Counted from the first letter of the stretch, positions 1 through 9,187 are shown. The stretch is 64,000 bases of DNA from Marinimicrobium sp. C6131 (GCF_026153455.1 NZ_CP110629.1:868001-932000); one strand, 5' to 3'. The notes: generated from the sequence alone by a model not told the origin. A program made the numbers and translations.

Positions 1-42
1 GTGATGAGTCCCAGTAAATATTGCTCTGAAGAGGATATTGTT

Positions 43-555
43 ATGCGTAGCTTTGATTTTTCTCCCCTGTACCGTTCTGCCATTGGTTTTGATCGTATGG
101 CCAGTCTGCTGGATACGTTGAGCCGCAGTGAGCAGAATCAACCGAGTTACCCCCCGTACAACATTGAGTTGACCGGTGAGGACCAGTACCGGATTACCAT
201 GGCGGTCGCCGGGTTTGACCGCTCGGAATTGAACATTGAGGTCAACCAGAACAACCTGACGATTTCGGCCAATAAAGCGCCTGAACAGGAAGAGCGGCAG
301 TACCTGCATCAGGGCATTGCGGCGCGCAATTTCGAGCGTCGGTTCCAGTTGGCTGATCATGTGGAAGTGAAAGCCGCGACCTTTGAAAATGGTCTGCTAC
401 ACATTGACCTGAAGCGGGAAATTCCCGAGGCAATGAAACCGCGCACGATTGAAATTGATGATGGACAGAGTCCGTCATTGAAGGACAAGCGCGACGTCAA
501 GTCTGTCACCCACGATGCGGAATCGAAAGGCAACGACGATTCCAAAGCCGCTTAA
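43..555 (+). CDS. ibpA: Small heat-shock protein IbpA (Hsp20)
   Basis: Hsp20/alpha-crystallin holdase that binds unfolding or aggregated proteins in the cytoplasm and passes them to DnaK/ClpB. The 170-residue product opens with MRSFDFSPLYRSAIGFDR, almost the enterobacterial IbpA/IbpB N-terminus. An alpha-crystallin domain follows at about residues 36-130 (ENGLLHIDL near its end), then the C-terminal IxI motif as IEI. ATG 43 is chosen over the upstream GTG 1 and ATG 4 because GAGG at 31-34 precedes it and family homology begins there. The charged tail after IEI is about 30 residues longer than in E. coli IbpA. The promoter (a sigma32 site is expected) lies outside the window. Confidence 0.93.
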   Translation: MRSFDFSPLYRSAIGFDRMASLLDTLSRSEQNQPSYPPYNIELTGEDQYRITMAVAGFDRSELNIEVNQNNLTISANKAPEQEERQYLHQGIAARNFERRFQLADHVEVKAATFENGLLHIDLKREIPEAMKPRTIEIDDGQSPSLKDKRDVKSVTHDAESKGNDDSKAA

Positions 556-569
556 ACGGCAGTTGACCC

Positions 570-601
570 AAAAACCGGCGAACCCATTCGCCGGTTTTTT
601 T
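570..601 (+). terminator. Rho-independent terminator of ibpA
   Basis: Inverted repeat AAAACCGGCGAA / TTCGCCGGTTTT with a short loop, ending in a T run, 15 bp after the ibpA stop. It may also serve the converging regulator gene at 641-1651 because the A tract on the other side makes it bidirectional. Confidence 0.85.
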
Positions 602-640
602 ATGCCCGGGTGTCCCGACGATGCAGAGATGGTTTTCCCA

Positions 641-1651
641 TCACTCCGCGCTGAACAGTTTCGCCCGGACGGTGGCCCGGTATTCCCTCGGCGTAATCGC
701 CAGCTGCTTTTTGAACAGTGTTGTAAAGTAACCCGTGTCCTGATAGCCCACTTTATCAGCGATTTCGGCGATCGTGAGGTTGCTGGTTTTCAATAAGTCC
801 CGGGCGTTGTTGATCCGGATTTCCTGGAGGTACTCCAGGGGCGTTTGCCCGGTCGCCGCTTTGAAACGACGGTTCAGGGTGCGCGTGCTGAGTCCAAAAC
901 GCTGTGCCACCTGTGACAGGGCAACCTCCCGGGGGTAATTGTCCTGTAGCCACAGTTGTACCTGAATGATTTCCTCGTCGGGGTGGCGGCTGTGGGCTTC
1001 TTCGAAATAGCCGCTGCTCTCGTATGACCGACGGATTTCATGGGAAAAATGACGCTCCACATGACTGGCGATGCGCTTGTTGTAAAGGCGCTGAATAAAG
1101 TGCACCGTCAGGTCGGCCAGAGAGTTGACGCTCGCGGCACAGTAAAGGTTACCTGCCTGAGTGATGAAGTATTGCCGCTTGAGATCGACGCCGGGGTAGT
1201 CGCGCTGGAACTGGTCGAAGTAGTGCCAGTGTGTGGTGGCCGGCTTGCCATTCAGCAGCCCGGCTTCCGCCAGAAAGCAGCACCCGGTGCCGACCGCGCT
1301 GATCAATGCGCCGTTCTGATATTGCTCCCGAAGCCAGTCCAGTACTTCTGGTTGGCGTCGGATGATGGGGCGGGGATTGCGCCAGAAGCCGGGCACATAG
1401 ACCAGATCCGGTGTGGGGGCGTCGGCCAGGGCATGGTCGGGGGTCCAGCGCAAACCGGATCGGGTCGCGGCCGGCTCACCCCGGGCCGAGACAGTGCTCA
1501 GCAACAGTCTGCTTCGCGGTGTGCCGCGATCCCTCTGGCTGGCACTCTCGGCGGTCAGCAGCATTTCCATGGGCAAGGTGGCACTGGTTGCCAGCATGTT
1601 GTCGCTGAGCAAAAACGCAATCTGGATGGCTTCGCCGGCATTTTGGGGCAT
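641..1651 (-). CDS. GlxA/FtrA-type AraC-family transcriptional regulator
   Basis: 336-residue DNA-binding regulator. The N-terminal half (about 1-175) is a DJ-1/PfpI-like GATase1 domain, with the nucleophile-elbow region SAVGTGCCFLAEAGLL and the following TTHW. The C-terminal third is an AraC/XylS double helix-turn-helix (about 235-325; IAEIADKVGYQDTGYFTTLFK). ATG 1651 is chosen because GAGGAGA lies about 10 bp upstream on the minus strand and the family N-terminus starts there; the open frame extends 27 codons further. It is divergent from fabY across 162 bp that contain a tandem 20-bp repeat, so it may control fabY and itself (inference). The ligand is unknown. Confidence 0.85.
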   Translation of the reverse strand: MPQNAGEAIQIAFLLSDNMLATSATLPMEMLLTAESASQRDRGTPRSRLLLSTVSARGEPAATRSGLRWTPDHALADAPTPDLVYVPGFWRNPRPIIRRQPEVLDWLREQYQNGALISAVGTGCCFLAEAGLLNGKPATTHWHYFDQFQRDYPGVDLKRQYFITQAGNLYCAASVNSLADLTVHFIQRLYNKRIASHVERHFSHEIRRSYESSGYFEEAHSRHPDEEIIQVQLWLQDNYPREVALSQVAQRFGLSTRTLNRRFKAATGQTPLEYLQEIRINNARDLLKTSNLTIAEIADKVGYQDTGYFTTLFKKQLAITPREYRATVRAKLFSAE

Positions 1652-1670
1652 AAAATGAGGTCTCCTCGAC

Positions 1671-1710
1671 AGTTTGGCCAAAATACCACAAGTTTTGGCG
1701 AAAACAACCA
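1671..1710. promoter_or_regulatory. Tandem 20-bp direct repeat between AraC-type gene and fabY
   Basis: Two directly repeated boxes, AGTTTGGCCAAAA at 1671 and AGTTTTGGCGAAA at 1691, start exactly 20 bp apart (two helical turns). This is the geometry expected of AraC-family half-sites. They lie just upstream of the regulator's ribosome binding site, in the divergent intergenic region. Function is inferred from position and spacing only. Confidence 0.4.
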
Positions 1711-1813
1711 TGACAATTGGCATCCAGAACAATACACTTTCCAGCTATTCAGACACTCATGTGTCCTCAGTCTACGGACCTGTCGCTGTCGTTGAATTCA
1801 ATGGGAGTCACCT

Positions 1814-3718
1814 ATGTCATCACTGCCGGTTATTGTGGGGTTTGGCGGTTTCAATGCCGCCGGTCGAAGCTCGGGTCATCATGCTTATCGGCGGATGATC
1901 ATCGAAAGCTTGCCCACGGAAGAGCGGCAGGAAACCCTGGCGGGCCTCGCCGTGCTGATGGGGCTGGTGAGTTACGAGGATAACGCCTACCGCGACGCCG
2001 ATGACCGCCCTTACGAATTGGCCGATATTGAGCGCCAGTTCGGTCCGGCCATTCTCGAAGGCACGCTGATCCGCCGAATCGATCCGACGTTCTTTGACGT
2101 CGATGCGGCTCATTGGCAAAAAAGTGCCAATCTGAGTGGTGGCGAGGCGCCCATGAGTTTTGAACTCTCCGAGCGTGACCTCCCGGAGCCACTGCCCTCA
2201 GACTGGCAAGTGCAGGCGCTGGATGACCGTCGCGTCAGAGTGACGTTGGCGGGGACGCTGGAAGTGAAGTGGGACAGCTTCCGGGCCTTGCCGGTCAAAT
2301 CTGCGGGGCAGTTGCCCAGGGGATTTGACCCCGGCTCGCTGTACAACTCCCGCTTTCATCCGCGGGCCCTGCAACTGACGGTCATTGGTGCCTCGGATGC
2401 GATTCAGTCGGTGGGAGTGCCCTGGGCGGACATTGCCAATGCGGTGCGTCCCGACCAGGTGAGCGTCTACGCCAGTAACGTCATGAGCCAGATGGATGAG
2501 GCGGGCTTCGGCGGCTTGCTGCAGGCACGCCTGAAGGGCGGCCGGGTGAGTACCAAGCAGTGCCCACTGGGTCTGAACAGCATGCCGGCGGATTTCGTCA
2601 ACGCCTACATTATTGGCAGCGTCGGTCAGACCGGGGCGATTGCCGGCGCTTGTGCCTCATTCCTGTATAACCTGCGCGCGGCGGTGGAAGACATTACCGC
2701 CGGGCGCTGCCGGGTGGCGGTAGTGGGTAATGCCGAGGCGCCCATTACCCCGGAAATCATTGATGGTTACGCCACCATGGGTGCCCTGGCGGCGGAAGAT
2801 AAACTGAAGAAAATAGATGGGGCCGATACGACAGACCCCCGTCGGACCAGCCGTCCGTTTGGAGAGAACTGCGGTTTCACCATTGCCGAGTCCAGCCAGT
2901 ACGTGGTGTTGATGGATGATGCGCTGGCGTTTGAACTCGGGGCGGATATTCACGGCGCGGTCAACGACGTTTTCATTAACGCGGACGGTTTCAAGAAGTC
3001 GATTTCAGCGCCGGGGCCGGGTAACTACATTACGATGGCCAAAGCAGTGGCGTCCGCTCGTGCCATTCTGGGTGAAGAGTCCGTGCAGAAGCGCTCCATG
3101 GTGCAGGCCCACGGCTCCAGTACTCCCCAGAATCGGGTGACCGAGTCGGAAATTTTCCATCGGGTGGCCGAAGTATTTGGTATTACGGACTGGCCGATTG
3201 CCGCCGTAAAGGCCTATGTCGGCCACTCCTTGTCCGCCGCCAGCGGCGAGCAGTTGATCAACAGTCTCGGGGTGTTCCGCTATGGCTTCGTGCCGGGTAT
3301 CAAGACCATCGACAAAGTGGCGGATGATGTGTTCTCCGAGCGGTTGATCCTCCCGCTGGAAGACCTGGATCGCCGGGAAAACCCTCTGGATGTGGCTTTC
3401 CTCAATTCGAAAGGGTTCGGCGGTAACAATGCGACCGCCAGCGTGCTGGCCCCCCGGGTCGTGGAACCGATGCTGCGTCGGCGCTATGGTGACGCCGCTT
3501 TCCAGGACTACGAACGGCGTCGGGAGGCGGTTCGGGAGCAGGCGAGGGCCTACGATGGCCAGGCTCTGAAGGGGCAGTTCGATACGCTGTATCACTTTGG
3601 TCAGAACATGATCGATGAGAGTGAAATTGAACTCGGCAGCGAGGAGCTGCGCTTACCGGGTATGGCGCAAAGTATCGATCTGAACTTCCCCAACCGTTAC
3701 GCCGATATGACCGACTGA
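1814..3718 (+). CDS. fabY: Beta-ketoacyl-ACP synthase FabY
   Basis: 634-residue thiolase-fold ketosynthase, the same length as Pseudomonas aeruginosa FabY (PA5174). That enzyme condenses acetyl-CoA with malonyl-ACP to start fatty-acid synthesis in bacteria lacking a functional FabH. The KAS I/II-type Cys-His-His triad is visible: Cys280 in GAIAGACASF, His433 in VQAHGSSTPQ and His471 in AYVGHSLSAASG. The first 180 residues are an extension not found in FabB/FabF. ATG 1814 follows GGGAG at 1802-1806. Monocistronic, divergent from an AraC-type gene; 207 bp separate it from the ribosomal operon. Assignment to FabY rather than another long KAS rests on length and the opening MSSLPVIVGFGGFNAAGRSS. 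Confidence 0.85.
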   Translation: MSSLPVIVGFGGFNAAGRSSGHHAYRRMIIESLPTEERQETLAGLAVLMGLVSYEDNAYRDADDRPYELADIERQFGPAILEGTLIRRIDPTFFDVDAAHWQKSANLSGGEAPMSFELSERDLPEPLPSDWQVQALDDRRVRVTLAGTLEVKWDSFRALPVKSAGQLPRGFDPGSLYNSRFHPRALQLTVIGASDAIQSVGVPWADIANAVRPDQVSVYASNVMSQMDEAGFGGLLQARLKGGRVSTKQCPLGLNSMPADFVNAYIIGSVGQTGAIAGACASFLYNLRAAVEDITAGRCRVAVVGNAEAPITPEIIDGYATMGALAAEDKLKKIDGADTTDPRRTSRPFGENCGFTIAESSQYVVLMDDALAFELGADIHGAVNDVFINADGFKKSISAPGPGNYITMAKAVASARAILGEESVQKRSMVQAHGSSTPQNRVTESEIFHRVAEVFGITDWPIAAVKAYVGHSLSAASGEQLINSLGVFRYGFVPGIKTIDKVADDVFSERLILPLEDLDRRENPLDVAFLNSKGFGGNNATASVLAPRVVEPMLRRRYGDAAFQDYERRREAVREQARAYDGQALKGQFDTLYHFGQNMIDESEIELGSEELRLPGMAQSIDLNFPNRYADMTD

Positions 3719-3925
3719 CCGGTTTGGTGGCACCGGGCGGGTCATCAGTGGCCAGGCCGGTGCCGCGAAGCCATGCAAATGGGGGGATCTTTGGCCACTT
3801 CGGCCTATACAAAGCCGATTCTTTCCCTTAAAATACCGCGCCTTTCGCACCCTGTGTGTGATTGGGTCTTTTCACCGGGTGTCGGTAAGTGCCGGCCCCA
3901 ACTGGAAAATATAGGAAAATCCTCA

Positions 3926-4177
3926 ATGGTAACTATTCGTCTGTCACGTGGCGGCTCCAAAAAGCGTCCTTTTTACCACCTGTCCGTAACCGACAGCCGC
4001 AGCGCCCGTAATGGCCGTTACATCGAACGCGTTGGTTTCTTCAACCCGATCGCTCGCGGTCAGGAAGAGCGTCTGCGCATCGATAACGAGCGTGTCGAGT
4101 ACTGGGTGGGCCAGGGCGCGCAGTTGAGCGACCGCGTTGCCAGCCTGCTGAAAGAGCAGAAGAAGCAAGCCGCCTGA
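3926..4177 (+). CDS. rpsP: 30S ribosomal protein S16
   Basis: 83-residue S16, opening MVTIRLSRGGSKKRPFYHL and including the conserved RNGRYIERVGFFNP. It binds 16S rRNA early in assembly of the 30S body. ATG 3926 is the family start, preceded by AGGAAAA at 3913-3919; the open frame extends upstream without homology. First gene of rpsP-rimM-trmD-rplS, with rimM starting 17 bp after its stop. Confidence 0.97.
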   Translation: MVTIRLSRGGSKKRPFYHLSVTDSRSARNGRYIERVGFFNPIARGQEERLRIDNERVEYWVGQGAQLSDRVASLLKEQKKQAA

Positions 4178-4194
4178 GCGAAGCGCGCTTGACG

Positions 4195-4749
4195 ATGGCT
4201 GACGCCCGAACCCGCAACAAGGGGTCAAACCTGATTGACGTCGGGCGTATCACGGCCGTATTTGGCATTCAGGGGTGGGTAAAAATTCACTCCTATACCG
4301 AGCCACAGGAGAACCTGTTCGGCTACGGCCCTTGGTGGTTGAAGACCGCCCGGGGGGTAAAAGCGGTAGAAATTGACGACAGTCGTCCTCACGGTAAAGG
4401 GTTTGTCGCGCACATCAAGGGCGTAGACGACCGCGATGAGGCCGCCCTCTATACCGGGGTGACCATTGCGGTGGAAAAGCAGCTGCTCCCGGAACTGGAG
4501 GGTGACGACTATTACTGGCACCAGTTGCAGGGCCTTCGGGTCGTCAGCCACTGGGGTGGTCAGGAGCAGGACCTGGGTACCGTGACGCGACTGCTGGAAA
4601 CCGGCGCGAATGACGTGTTGGTGGTGCAGGGCGATGCCCAGAGCATTGACCAGAGCGAGCGGCTGATTCCCTATGTGCCCGAACAGTTTGTACGCCGGGT
4701 GGACCTGGCGGCAGAGCGTATCGAGGTGGACTGGGATCCGGAGTTTTGA
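4195..4749 (+). CDS. rimM: Ribosome maturation factor RimM
   Basis: Assembly factor that binds S19 and helps mature the 16S rRNA 3' domain in the 30S head. The N-terminal RimM domain contains GRITAVFGIQGWVKIHSYTEP. The C-terminal PRC-barrel follows, with DDYYWHQLQGLRV and the usual ending IPYVPEQFVRRVDL...IEVDWDPEF. 184 residues from ATG 4195; a TTG two codons upstream (4189) is an alternative start. The stop overlaps the trmD start by 4 bp, so the two are translationally coupled. Confidence 0.95.
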   Translation: MADARTRNKGSNLIDVGRITAVFGIQGWVKIHSYTEPQENLFGYGPWWLKTARGVKAVEIDDSRPHGKGFVAHIKGVDDRDEAALYTGVTIAVEKQLLPELEGDDYYWHQLQGLRVVSHWGGQEQDLGTVTRLLETGANDVLVVQGDAQSIDQSERLIPYVPEQFVRRVDLAAERIEVDWDPEF

Positions 4750-5561
4750 ACGAAGCGCCTGAAACACAGCCGGTACGATTGGCGGTGGTCAGTCTGTTTC
4801 CGGACATGATGCAGGCGGTGACCGGCTACGGTGTGACCGGACGGGCGGTCAAGCAGGGCCTGATCGACGTGCAGTGTTGGAATCCCCGGGAGTTTACCCG
4901 GGATAAGCACCGCACCGTAGACGATCGGCCCTACGGTGGTGGCCCCGGCATGGTGATGATGGTGGAGCCACTGCGCGACGCCATTGCGGCCGCCAAGGCA
5001 TGGGCCGGTCAGGAAGCGCCGGTGATTTATCTGTCGCCACAGGGGCGCCCGCTGGATCAGTCCGGCGTAGAGACTCTGGCCGGTTATGGCCCGATGGTGC
5101 TGGTGGCCGGACGCTATGAAGGAATTGATGAACGGTTGCTGGAGACGGTGATCGATCAGGAGTGGTCCATTGGCGACTACGTTCTGAGCGGCGGGGAGTT
5201 GCCCGCCATGGTGGTGATAGACGCGGTGACCCGCCTGATTCCGGGGGCGTTGGGTCACGCCCAGTCGGCAGAGCAGGACTCCTTTACCAAAGGCCTGCTG
5301 GACTGCCCACACTACACCCGCCCGGAAAATTTTGAAGGGCATGAGGTCCCGGAAGTGCTACTGTCCGGTGACCACGAAAGAATTCGGCGCTGGCGCCTGA
5401 AACAGGCGCTGGGGCGGACCTGGCAGAAACGGCCAGACTTGCTAAAAGCAATTAACCTAACCGAGGAACAGCATGCGCTGTTGACGGACTTTCGTCGGGA
5501 CCTTGAAGCACTTAACTCTAGCTGTGAAGCTACAGACTCTCAGGAGACTAGGCATGACTAA
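4746..5561 (+). CDS. trmD: tRNA (guanine-N1-)-methyltransferase TrmD
   Basis: SPOUT-fold enzyme that methylates G37 of tRNAs reading CNN codons and so prevents +1 frameshifts. 271 residues. The knotted SAM-binding core is clear: DRPYGGGPGMVMM, then VLVAGRYEGIDERL, then SIGDYVLSGGELPAMVV. The TTG start at 4746 overlaps the rimM stop by 4 bp; no better start is visible before the conserved LAVVSLFPDMM. The 3' end overlaps the first 8 bp of rplS. Confidence 0.95.
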   Translation: MNEAPETQPVRLAVVSLFPDMMQAVTGYGVTGRAVKQGLIDVQCWNPREFTRDKHRTVDDRPYGGGPGMVMMVEPLRDAIAAAKAWAGQEAPVIYLSPQGRPLDQSGVETLAGYGPMVLVAGRYEGIDERLLETVIDQEWSIGDYVLSGGELPAMVVIDAVTRLIPGALGHAQSAEQDSFTKGLLDCPHYTRPENFEGHEVPEVLLSGDHERIRRWRLKQALGRTWQKRPDLLKAINLTEEQHALLTDFRRDLEALNSSCEATDSQETRHD

Positions 5562-5904
5562 CAAGATCATTCAGGCGCTCGACGCCGAACAGATGAAACA
5601 GGATGTACCGGAATTCGCCCCGGGCGACACCGTGGTGGTACAGGTAAAGGTAACGGAAGGTAACCGCGAGCGTCTGCAGGCGTTTGAAGGTGTGGTTATC
5701 GGTAAGCGTAACCGTGGCCTGAACTCGGCGTTCACCGTGCGTAAGGTGTCCCACGGTGTGGGCGTTGAGCGTACTTTCCAGGTGCACAGCCGTCAGGTTG
5801 ACAGCATCCAGGTGAAGCGTAAGGGTGATGTTCGCCAGGCGAAGCTGTACTACCTGCGCGATCTGACCGGCAAGGCGGCTCGCATCAAGGAAAAGCTGTC
5901 CTGA
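5554..5904 (+). CDS. rplS: 50S ribosomal protein L19
   Basis: 116-residue L19, located at the 30S-50S interface. It opens MTNKIIQALDAEQMKQDVPE and has the conserved GVVIGKRNRGLNSAFTVRK and SPxVxxI-like segment HSRQVDSIQVKRKGDVRQAKLYYLR in shortened form. ATG 5554 has AGGAG at 5542-5546, which lies inside the trmD coding region, so the start is coupled to trmD translation. Last gene of the operon, closed by a terminator. Confidence 0.97.
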   Translation: MTNKIIQALDAEQMKQDVPEFAPGDTVVVQVKVTEGNRERLQAFEGVVIGKRNRGLNSAFTVRKVSHGVGVERTFQVHSRQVDSIQVKRKGDVRQAKLYYLRDLTGKAARIKEKLS

Positions 5905-5925
5905 GCGATACGCTGATCCGTTCGA

Positions 5926-5957
5926 AAAAAACCGGGGCCTTGGCTCCGGTTTTTTTA
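5926..5957 (+). terminator. Rho-independent terminator of rpsP-rplS operon
   Basis: GC-rich inverted repeat AACCGGGGCC / GGCTCCGGTT around a 2-nt loop (one G-T pair), flanked by A and T runs, about 25 bp after the rplS stop. Confidence 0.9.
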
Positions 5958-5999
5958 TGCTATTCTCGCTCAAATGCCGAAACCTGACTGACGATTACT

Positions 6000-6902
6000 G
6001 TGATCCTACCCGCCCAAGAGAGTCAAACGCTCGAGCAATACCTCGATGCCATCTGGATGGAAAAAGGCCTCAGTGAGAATACTCTGGGTTCCTATCGGCG
6101 CGACCTTGAGGCCTTTGCGCAGTGGCTGGTCGAGCAGGGCAGGGGGTTGATGACGCTGGATGCCATCGCCGTCTACGACTATCTCGCGTATCGCCATAAA
6201 AAAGGTTATTCCAGTCGTTCCACCGCCCGTTTTCTCTCGTGCGCCCGTGGATTTTATCGCCACCAGATTCGCGAAGGGCGGCTGGAGGAGAACCCCCTGG
6301 CCCTCGTGGATAATCCGAAACTGCCCAGGTCTCTGCCCAAATCCCTGACCGAAACCGATGTCGAGCGACTGTTGTTGGCGCCGGATCTCGAAGATCCAGT
6401 GGGCTTTCGCGACCGTACCATGCTCGAGGTCCTCTACGCCTGTGGTCTGAGGGTCAGTGAGCTGGTGGGGCTCACCCTGGCGCAGGTCAACCTGCGTCAG
6501 GGCGTGGTCAGGGTCATGGGCAAGGGCAGTAAGGAGCGACTGGTGCCCCTGGGAGAGGAGGCCATCGACTGGATCTCCCGGTATCTGCAGGAAGCGAGAC
6601 CTGTGCTCTTGCATAATGTGCCCAGTGAAGTACTCTTCCCCAGTACTCGCGCCCGGGAGATGACTCGCCAGACTTTTTGGCACAGAATTAAACATTGGGC
6701 GCTGGTGGCGGGCATTGATAAGCCCCTGTCGCCCCATACCTTGCGGCATGCCTTTGCGACCCATTTGCTGAACCATGGGGCGGATTTGCGGGTCGTACAG
6801 TTGTTGCTGGGCCACAGTGATTTGTCCACTACCCAGATATACACCCATGTCGCCCGGGCGCGGATGCAGGAGCAGCATCGCCAGCATCACCCGCGGGGAT
6901 GA
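6000..6902 (+). CDS. xerD: Tyrosine recombinase XerD
   Basis: 300-residue site-specific recombinase that, with XerC and FtsK, resolves chromosome dimers at dif. The N-terminal SAM-like core-binding domain spans about 8-95 and the catalytic domain about 115-295. All active-site residues are present: Arg151 (GLRVSEL), Lys175 (MGKGSKER), His246 and Arg249 (SPHTLRH), His272 (GHSD) and nucleophile Tyr281 (IYTHV). The GTG start at 6000 follows the rplS terminator. XerD rather than XerC is favoured by the neighbouring dsbC, the usual gammaproteobacterial pair. Confidence 0.93.
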   Translation: MILPAQESQTLEQYLDAIWMEKGLSENTLGSYRRDLEAFAQWLVEQGRGLMTLDAIAVYDYLAYRHKKGYSSRSTARFLSCARGFYRHQIREGRLEENPLALVDNPKLPRSLPKSLTETDVERLLLAPDLEDPVGFRDRTMLEVLYACGLRVSELVGLTLAQVNLRQGVVRVMGKGSKERLVPLGEEAIDWISRYLQEARPVLLHNVPSEVLFPSTRAREMTRQTFWHRIKHWALVAGIDKPLSPHTLRHAFATHLLNHGADLRVVQLLLGHSDLSTTQIYTHVARARMQEQHRQHHPRG

Positions 6903-6948
6903 CGCGTCGGGGTCGTTGAATACTTTGAATTTGTGACAGGAAAACATT

Positions 6949-7707
6949 ATGTTGAAGCAAGTGGCGGTTGGTCTGATGGTCCTGATGGGTGTCGTGACGG
7001 CACAGGCTCAGGAGATGTCCACCGAGGATCGTATTTTGAAAGCCCTCTCCGAGGCGCGTCCCGATTTTGAGTTTACCGACGTGCGCCCGTCCCCCATTGA
7101 AGGCCTGTATCAGGCGCGTGTGGTCGGCGGACCGGTGCTTTATGTTTCCCCCGATGCGCAATTGATGATCGCCGGTGATATGTTCACCATTGAGCCCGGT
7201 GGCTTTGGACGCTATGAAGATCCGGCGGTGGTCGAAAAGCGCAAGCAGCTTGCCGCTCAGCTGGATAAAGAAGACACCATCGCCTTCGCCCCGGAAGGGG
7301 AGAGCAAGGCGGTAGTGTATGTATTCACCGACGTTGACTGCGGTTATTGTCGCCGGCTGCACAGCCAGATGACCGCCTATCAGGACGGTGGTGAAACCAA
7401 GCCTGGCTACAATGATCTGGGCATCGAAATTCGTTACCTGGCCTATCCTCGGGCCGGTGTGGGCAGTCCCTCCGCCCAAAAGCTGGAAACCGCCTGGTGT
7501 GCGGACGATCAGCAGGCCGTACTGGATCGCCTGAAAAACCTCCAGTCAGTGGAGAACAAAGCCTGTGACAATGACCCGGTGGCTGAGCACTACCGCCTCG
7601 GTGGCGAGTTCGGTGTGAACGGAACCCCCGCTCTGGTGCTGCCCAACGGGACGGTTCAGCCCGGGTATGTACCACCGGCGCAACTCGCCCAGATTCTCGG
7701 GCTCTGA
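6949..7707 (+). CDS. dsbC: Thiol:disulfide interchange protein DsbC
   Basis: Periplasmic disulfide isomerase that reshuffles wrong disulfides and is kept reduced by DsbD. 252 residues: cleavable signal peptide (MLKQVAVGLMVLMGVVTAQA), an N-terminal dimerisation domain (about 25-85), and a thioredoxin-fold domain with the CGYC active site at residues 131-134 and the cis-Pro loop in GVNGTPALVLPNG. ATG 6949 follows AGGAAAA. It sits in the conserved xerD-dsbC-hom order. Confidence 0.94.
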   Translation: MLKQVAVGLMVLMGVVTAQAQEMSTEDRILKALSEARPDFEFTDVRPSPIEGLYQARVVGGPVLYVSPDAQLMIAGDMFTIEPGGFGRYEDPAVVEKRKQLAAQLDKEDTIAFAPEGESKAVVYVFTDVDCGYCRRLHSQMTAYQDGGETKPGYNDLGIEIRYLAYPRAGVGSPSAQKLETAWCADDQQAVLDRLKNLQSVENKACDNDPVAEHYRLGGEFGVNGTPALVLPNGTVQPGYVPPAQLAQILGL

Positions 7708-7879
7708 CGGCCCCATCCCTGTCGCCAATTGACACCTCGCGAGCGGCCCAGTAAGGTTGCTCGCCCGCGCCTCGCTCCGGGGCGCGCATTCCAGTAGAAT
7801 AGCCGGTCTCGCTCGCCCGCACCCAGCGTTGGCGGGCGTCACCTTTTACCAGCAGGGCTCATTTTTGGGGGAGAGAAGT

Positions 7880-9187
7880 TTGAAACCGGTCAAAATAGGT
7901 ATCTGTGGCCTCGGCACCGTAGGCAGCGGCACGGTCAATGTCCTTCATCGCAACAGTCGGGTGATCAACGCCCGCGCCGGGTGTGACATTGTTATTGGCC
8001 AGGTCGCCTGTCGTCGTGACGATGTGGACTGCGACATCTCAGGGCTCAATGTCACTCGCGATATCTTTGACGTCGCCACCAATCCGGACATCGACATTCT
8101 GGTCGAGCTGATCGGCGGGATTGATGTGGCCCGGGAGCTGATTCTGAAAGCTATTGAGCACGGCAAGCATGTGGTTACCGCCAACAAGGCCCTGATCGCG
8201 GAGCACGGCAACGAGATTTTTGCCGCCGCCAATGAAAAAGGCGTTACGGTTGCATTCGAAGCAGCGGTGGCCGGTGGTATCCCCATCATCAAGGCCATCC
8301 GCGAAGGCCTGTCTGCCAACAAGATCGAGTGGCTGGCGGGGATCATCAACGGCACCGGCAATTTCATTCTCACCGAAATGCGCGACAAGGGCCGCGGCTT
8401 TTCCGAAGTGCTGGAAGAGGCCCAGGAGCTGGGCTACGCCGAAGCCGATCCGACCTTTGATGTCGAGGGCATCGACGCCGCGCACAAGCTGGTGATTCTG
8501 GCCTCCATTGCTTTCGGTATTCCCCTGCAGTTCGACAAAGTATTCACCGAAGGCATCAGCCGTATTGCCCCCCAGGACGTCCAGTACGCCCAGGAGCTGG
8601 GTTACCGGATCAAACATCTGGGGATTGCCCAGAAAGGGCCCAAGGGCATTGAGCTGCGCGTGCATCCGACCCTGATTCCCCAGAAGCGCCTGATTGCCAA
8701 TGTAGATGGCGTGATGAACGCTGTGTTGGTCAAGGGCGACGCCGTTGGCCCGACCCTGTATTACGGCGCCGGTGCGGGTGCCGAGCCCACAGCCTCGGCG
8801 GTGTTGGCAGATATCGTCGATGTCGCACGTACTCTGACCGCCGATCCCGAGCATCGGGTTCCCTACCTCGGCTTCCAGCAGGAACAGCTGCGCAGCGAAC
8901 TGGAAATCGTGCCCATCGAAGAGGTGGAGACCGCGTACTATCTGCGCATGTCGGCTCTGGATAAACCCGGGGTACTGTCTCAGGTCGCGCAAATTCTGAG
9001 TGACTCCGGCATCAGCATCGAAGCCCTGATCCAGAAGGAAGCCGCAGACGAAGAAGAAATCGTCCCCTTGATCCTGTTGACCAACCGGGCTGTGGAAAAG
9101 CAACTGGTGGAGGCGATCATCAAGATCGAATCCCTGAGCTCCATCACCGGCCCGATTACCCGCATCCGTGTGGAGCCATTGAAGTGA
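7880..9187 (+). CDS. hom: Homoserine dehydrogenase
   Basis: Converts aspartate semialdehyde to homoserine, the branch point to threonine and methionine. 435 residues. Rossmann NAD(P)-binding motif GICGLGTVGSGTVNVL at the N-terminus, catalytic-domain signature AYAEADPTFDVEGIDAAHK-like block around 195-215, and a C-terminal ACT domain (about 350-430) for threonine feedback. TTG 7880 is taken as start because GGGGGAGAG lies just upstream and family proteins begin MKPVKIGICG; the open frame runs 41 codons further upstream without homology. It overlaps thrC by 4 bp (GTGA). Confidence 0.95.
   Translation: MKPVKIGICGLGTVGSGTVNVLHRNSRVINARAGCDIVIGQVACRRDDVDCDISGLNVTRDIFDVATNPDIDILVELIGGIDVARELILKAIEHGKHVVTANKALIAEHGNEIFAAANEKGVTVAFEAAVAGGIPIIKAIREGLSANKIEWLAGIINGTGNFILTEMRDKGRGFSEVLEEAQELGYAEADPTFDVEGIDAAHKLVILASIAFGIPLQFDKVFTEGISRIAPQDVQYAQELGYRIKHLGIAQKGPKGIELRVHPTLIPQKRLIANVDGVMNAVLVKGDAVGPTLYYGAGAGAEPTASAVLADIVDVARTLTADPEHRVPYLGFQQEQLRSELEIVPIEEVETAYYLRMSALDKPGVLSQVAQILSDSGISIEALIQKEAADEEEIVPLILLTNRAVEKQLVEAIIKIESLSSITGPITRIRVEPLK

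Noticed and set aside
1040..1795. 251-codon plus-strand frame opposite the AraC/GATase1 gene
   Set aside because: High-GC shadow; the minus-strand protein has complete family domains.
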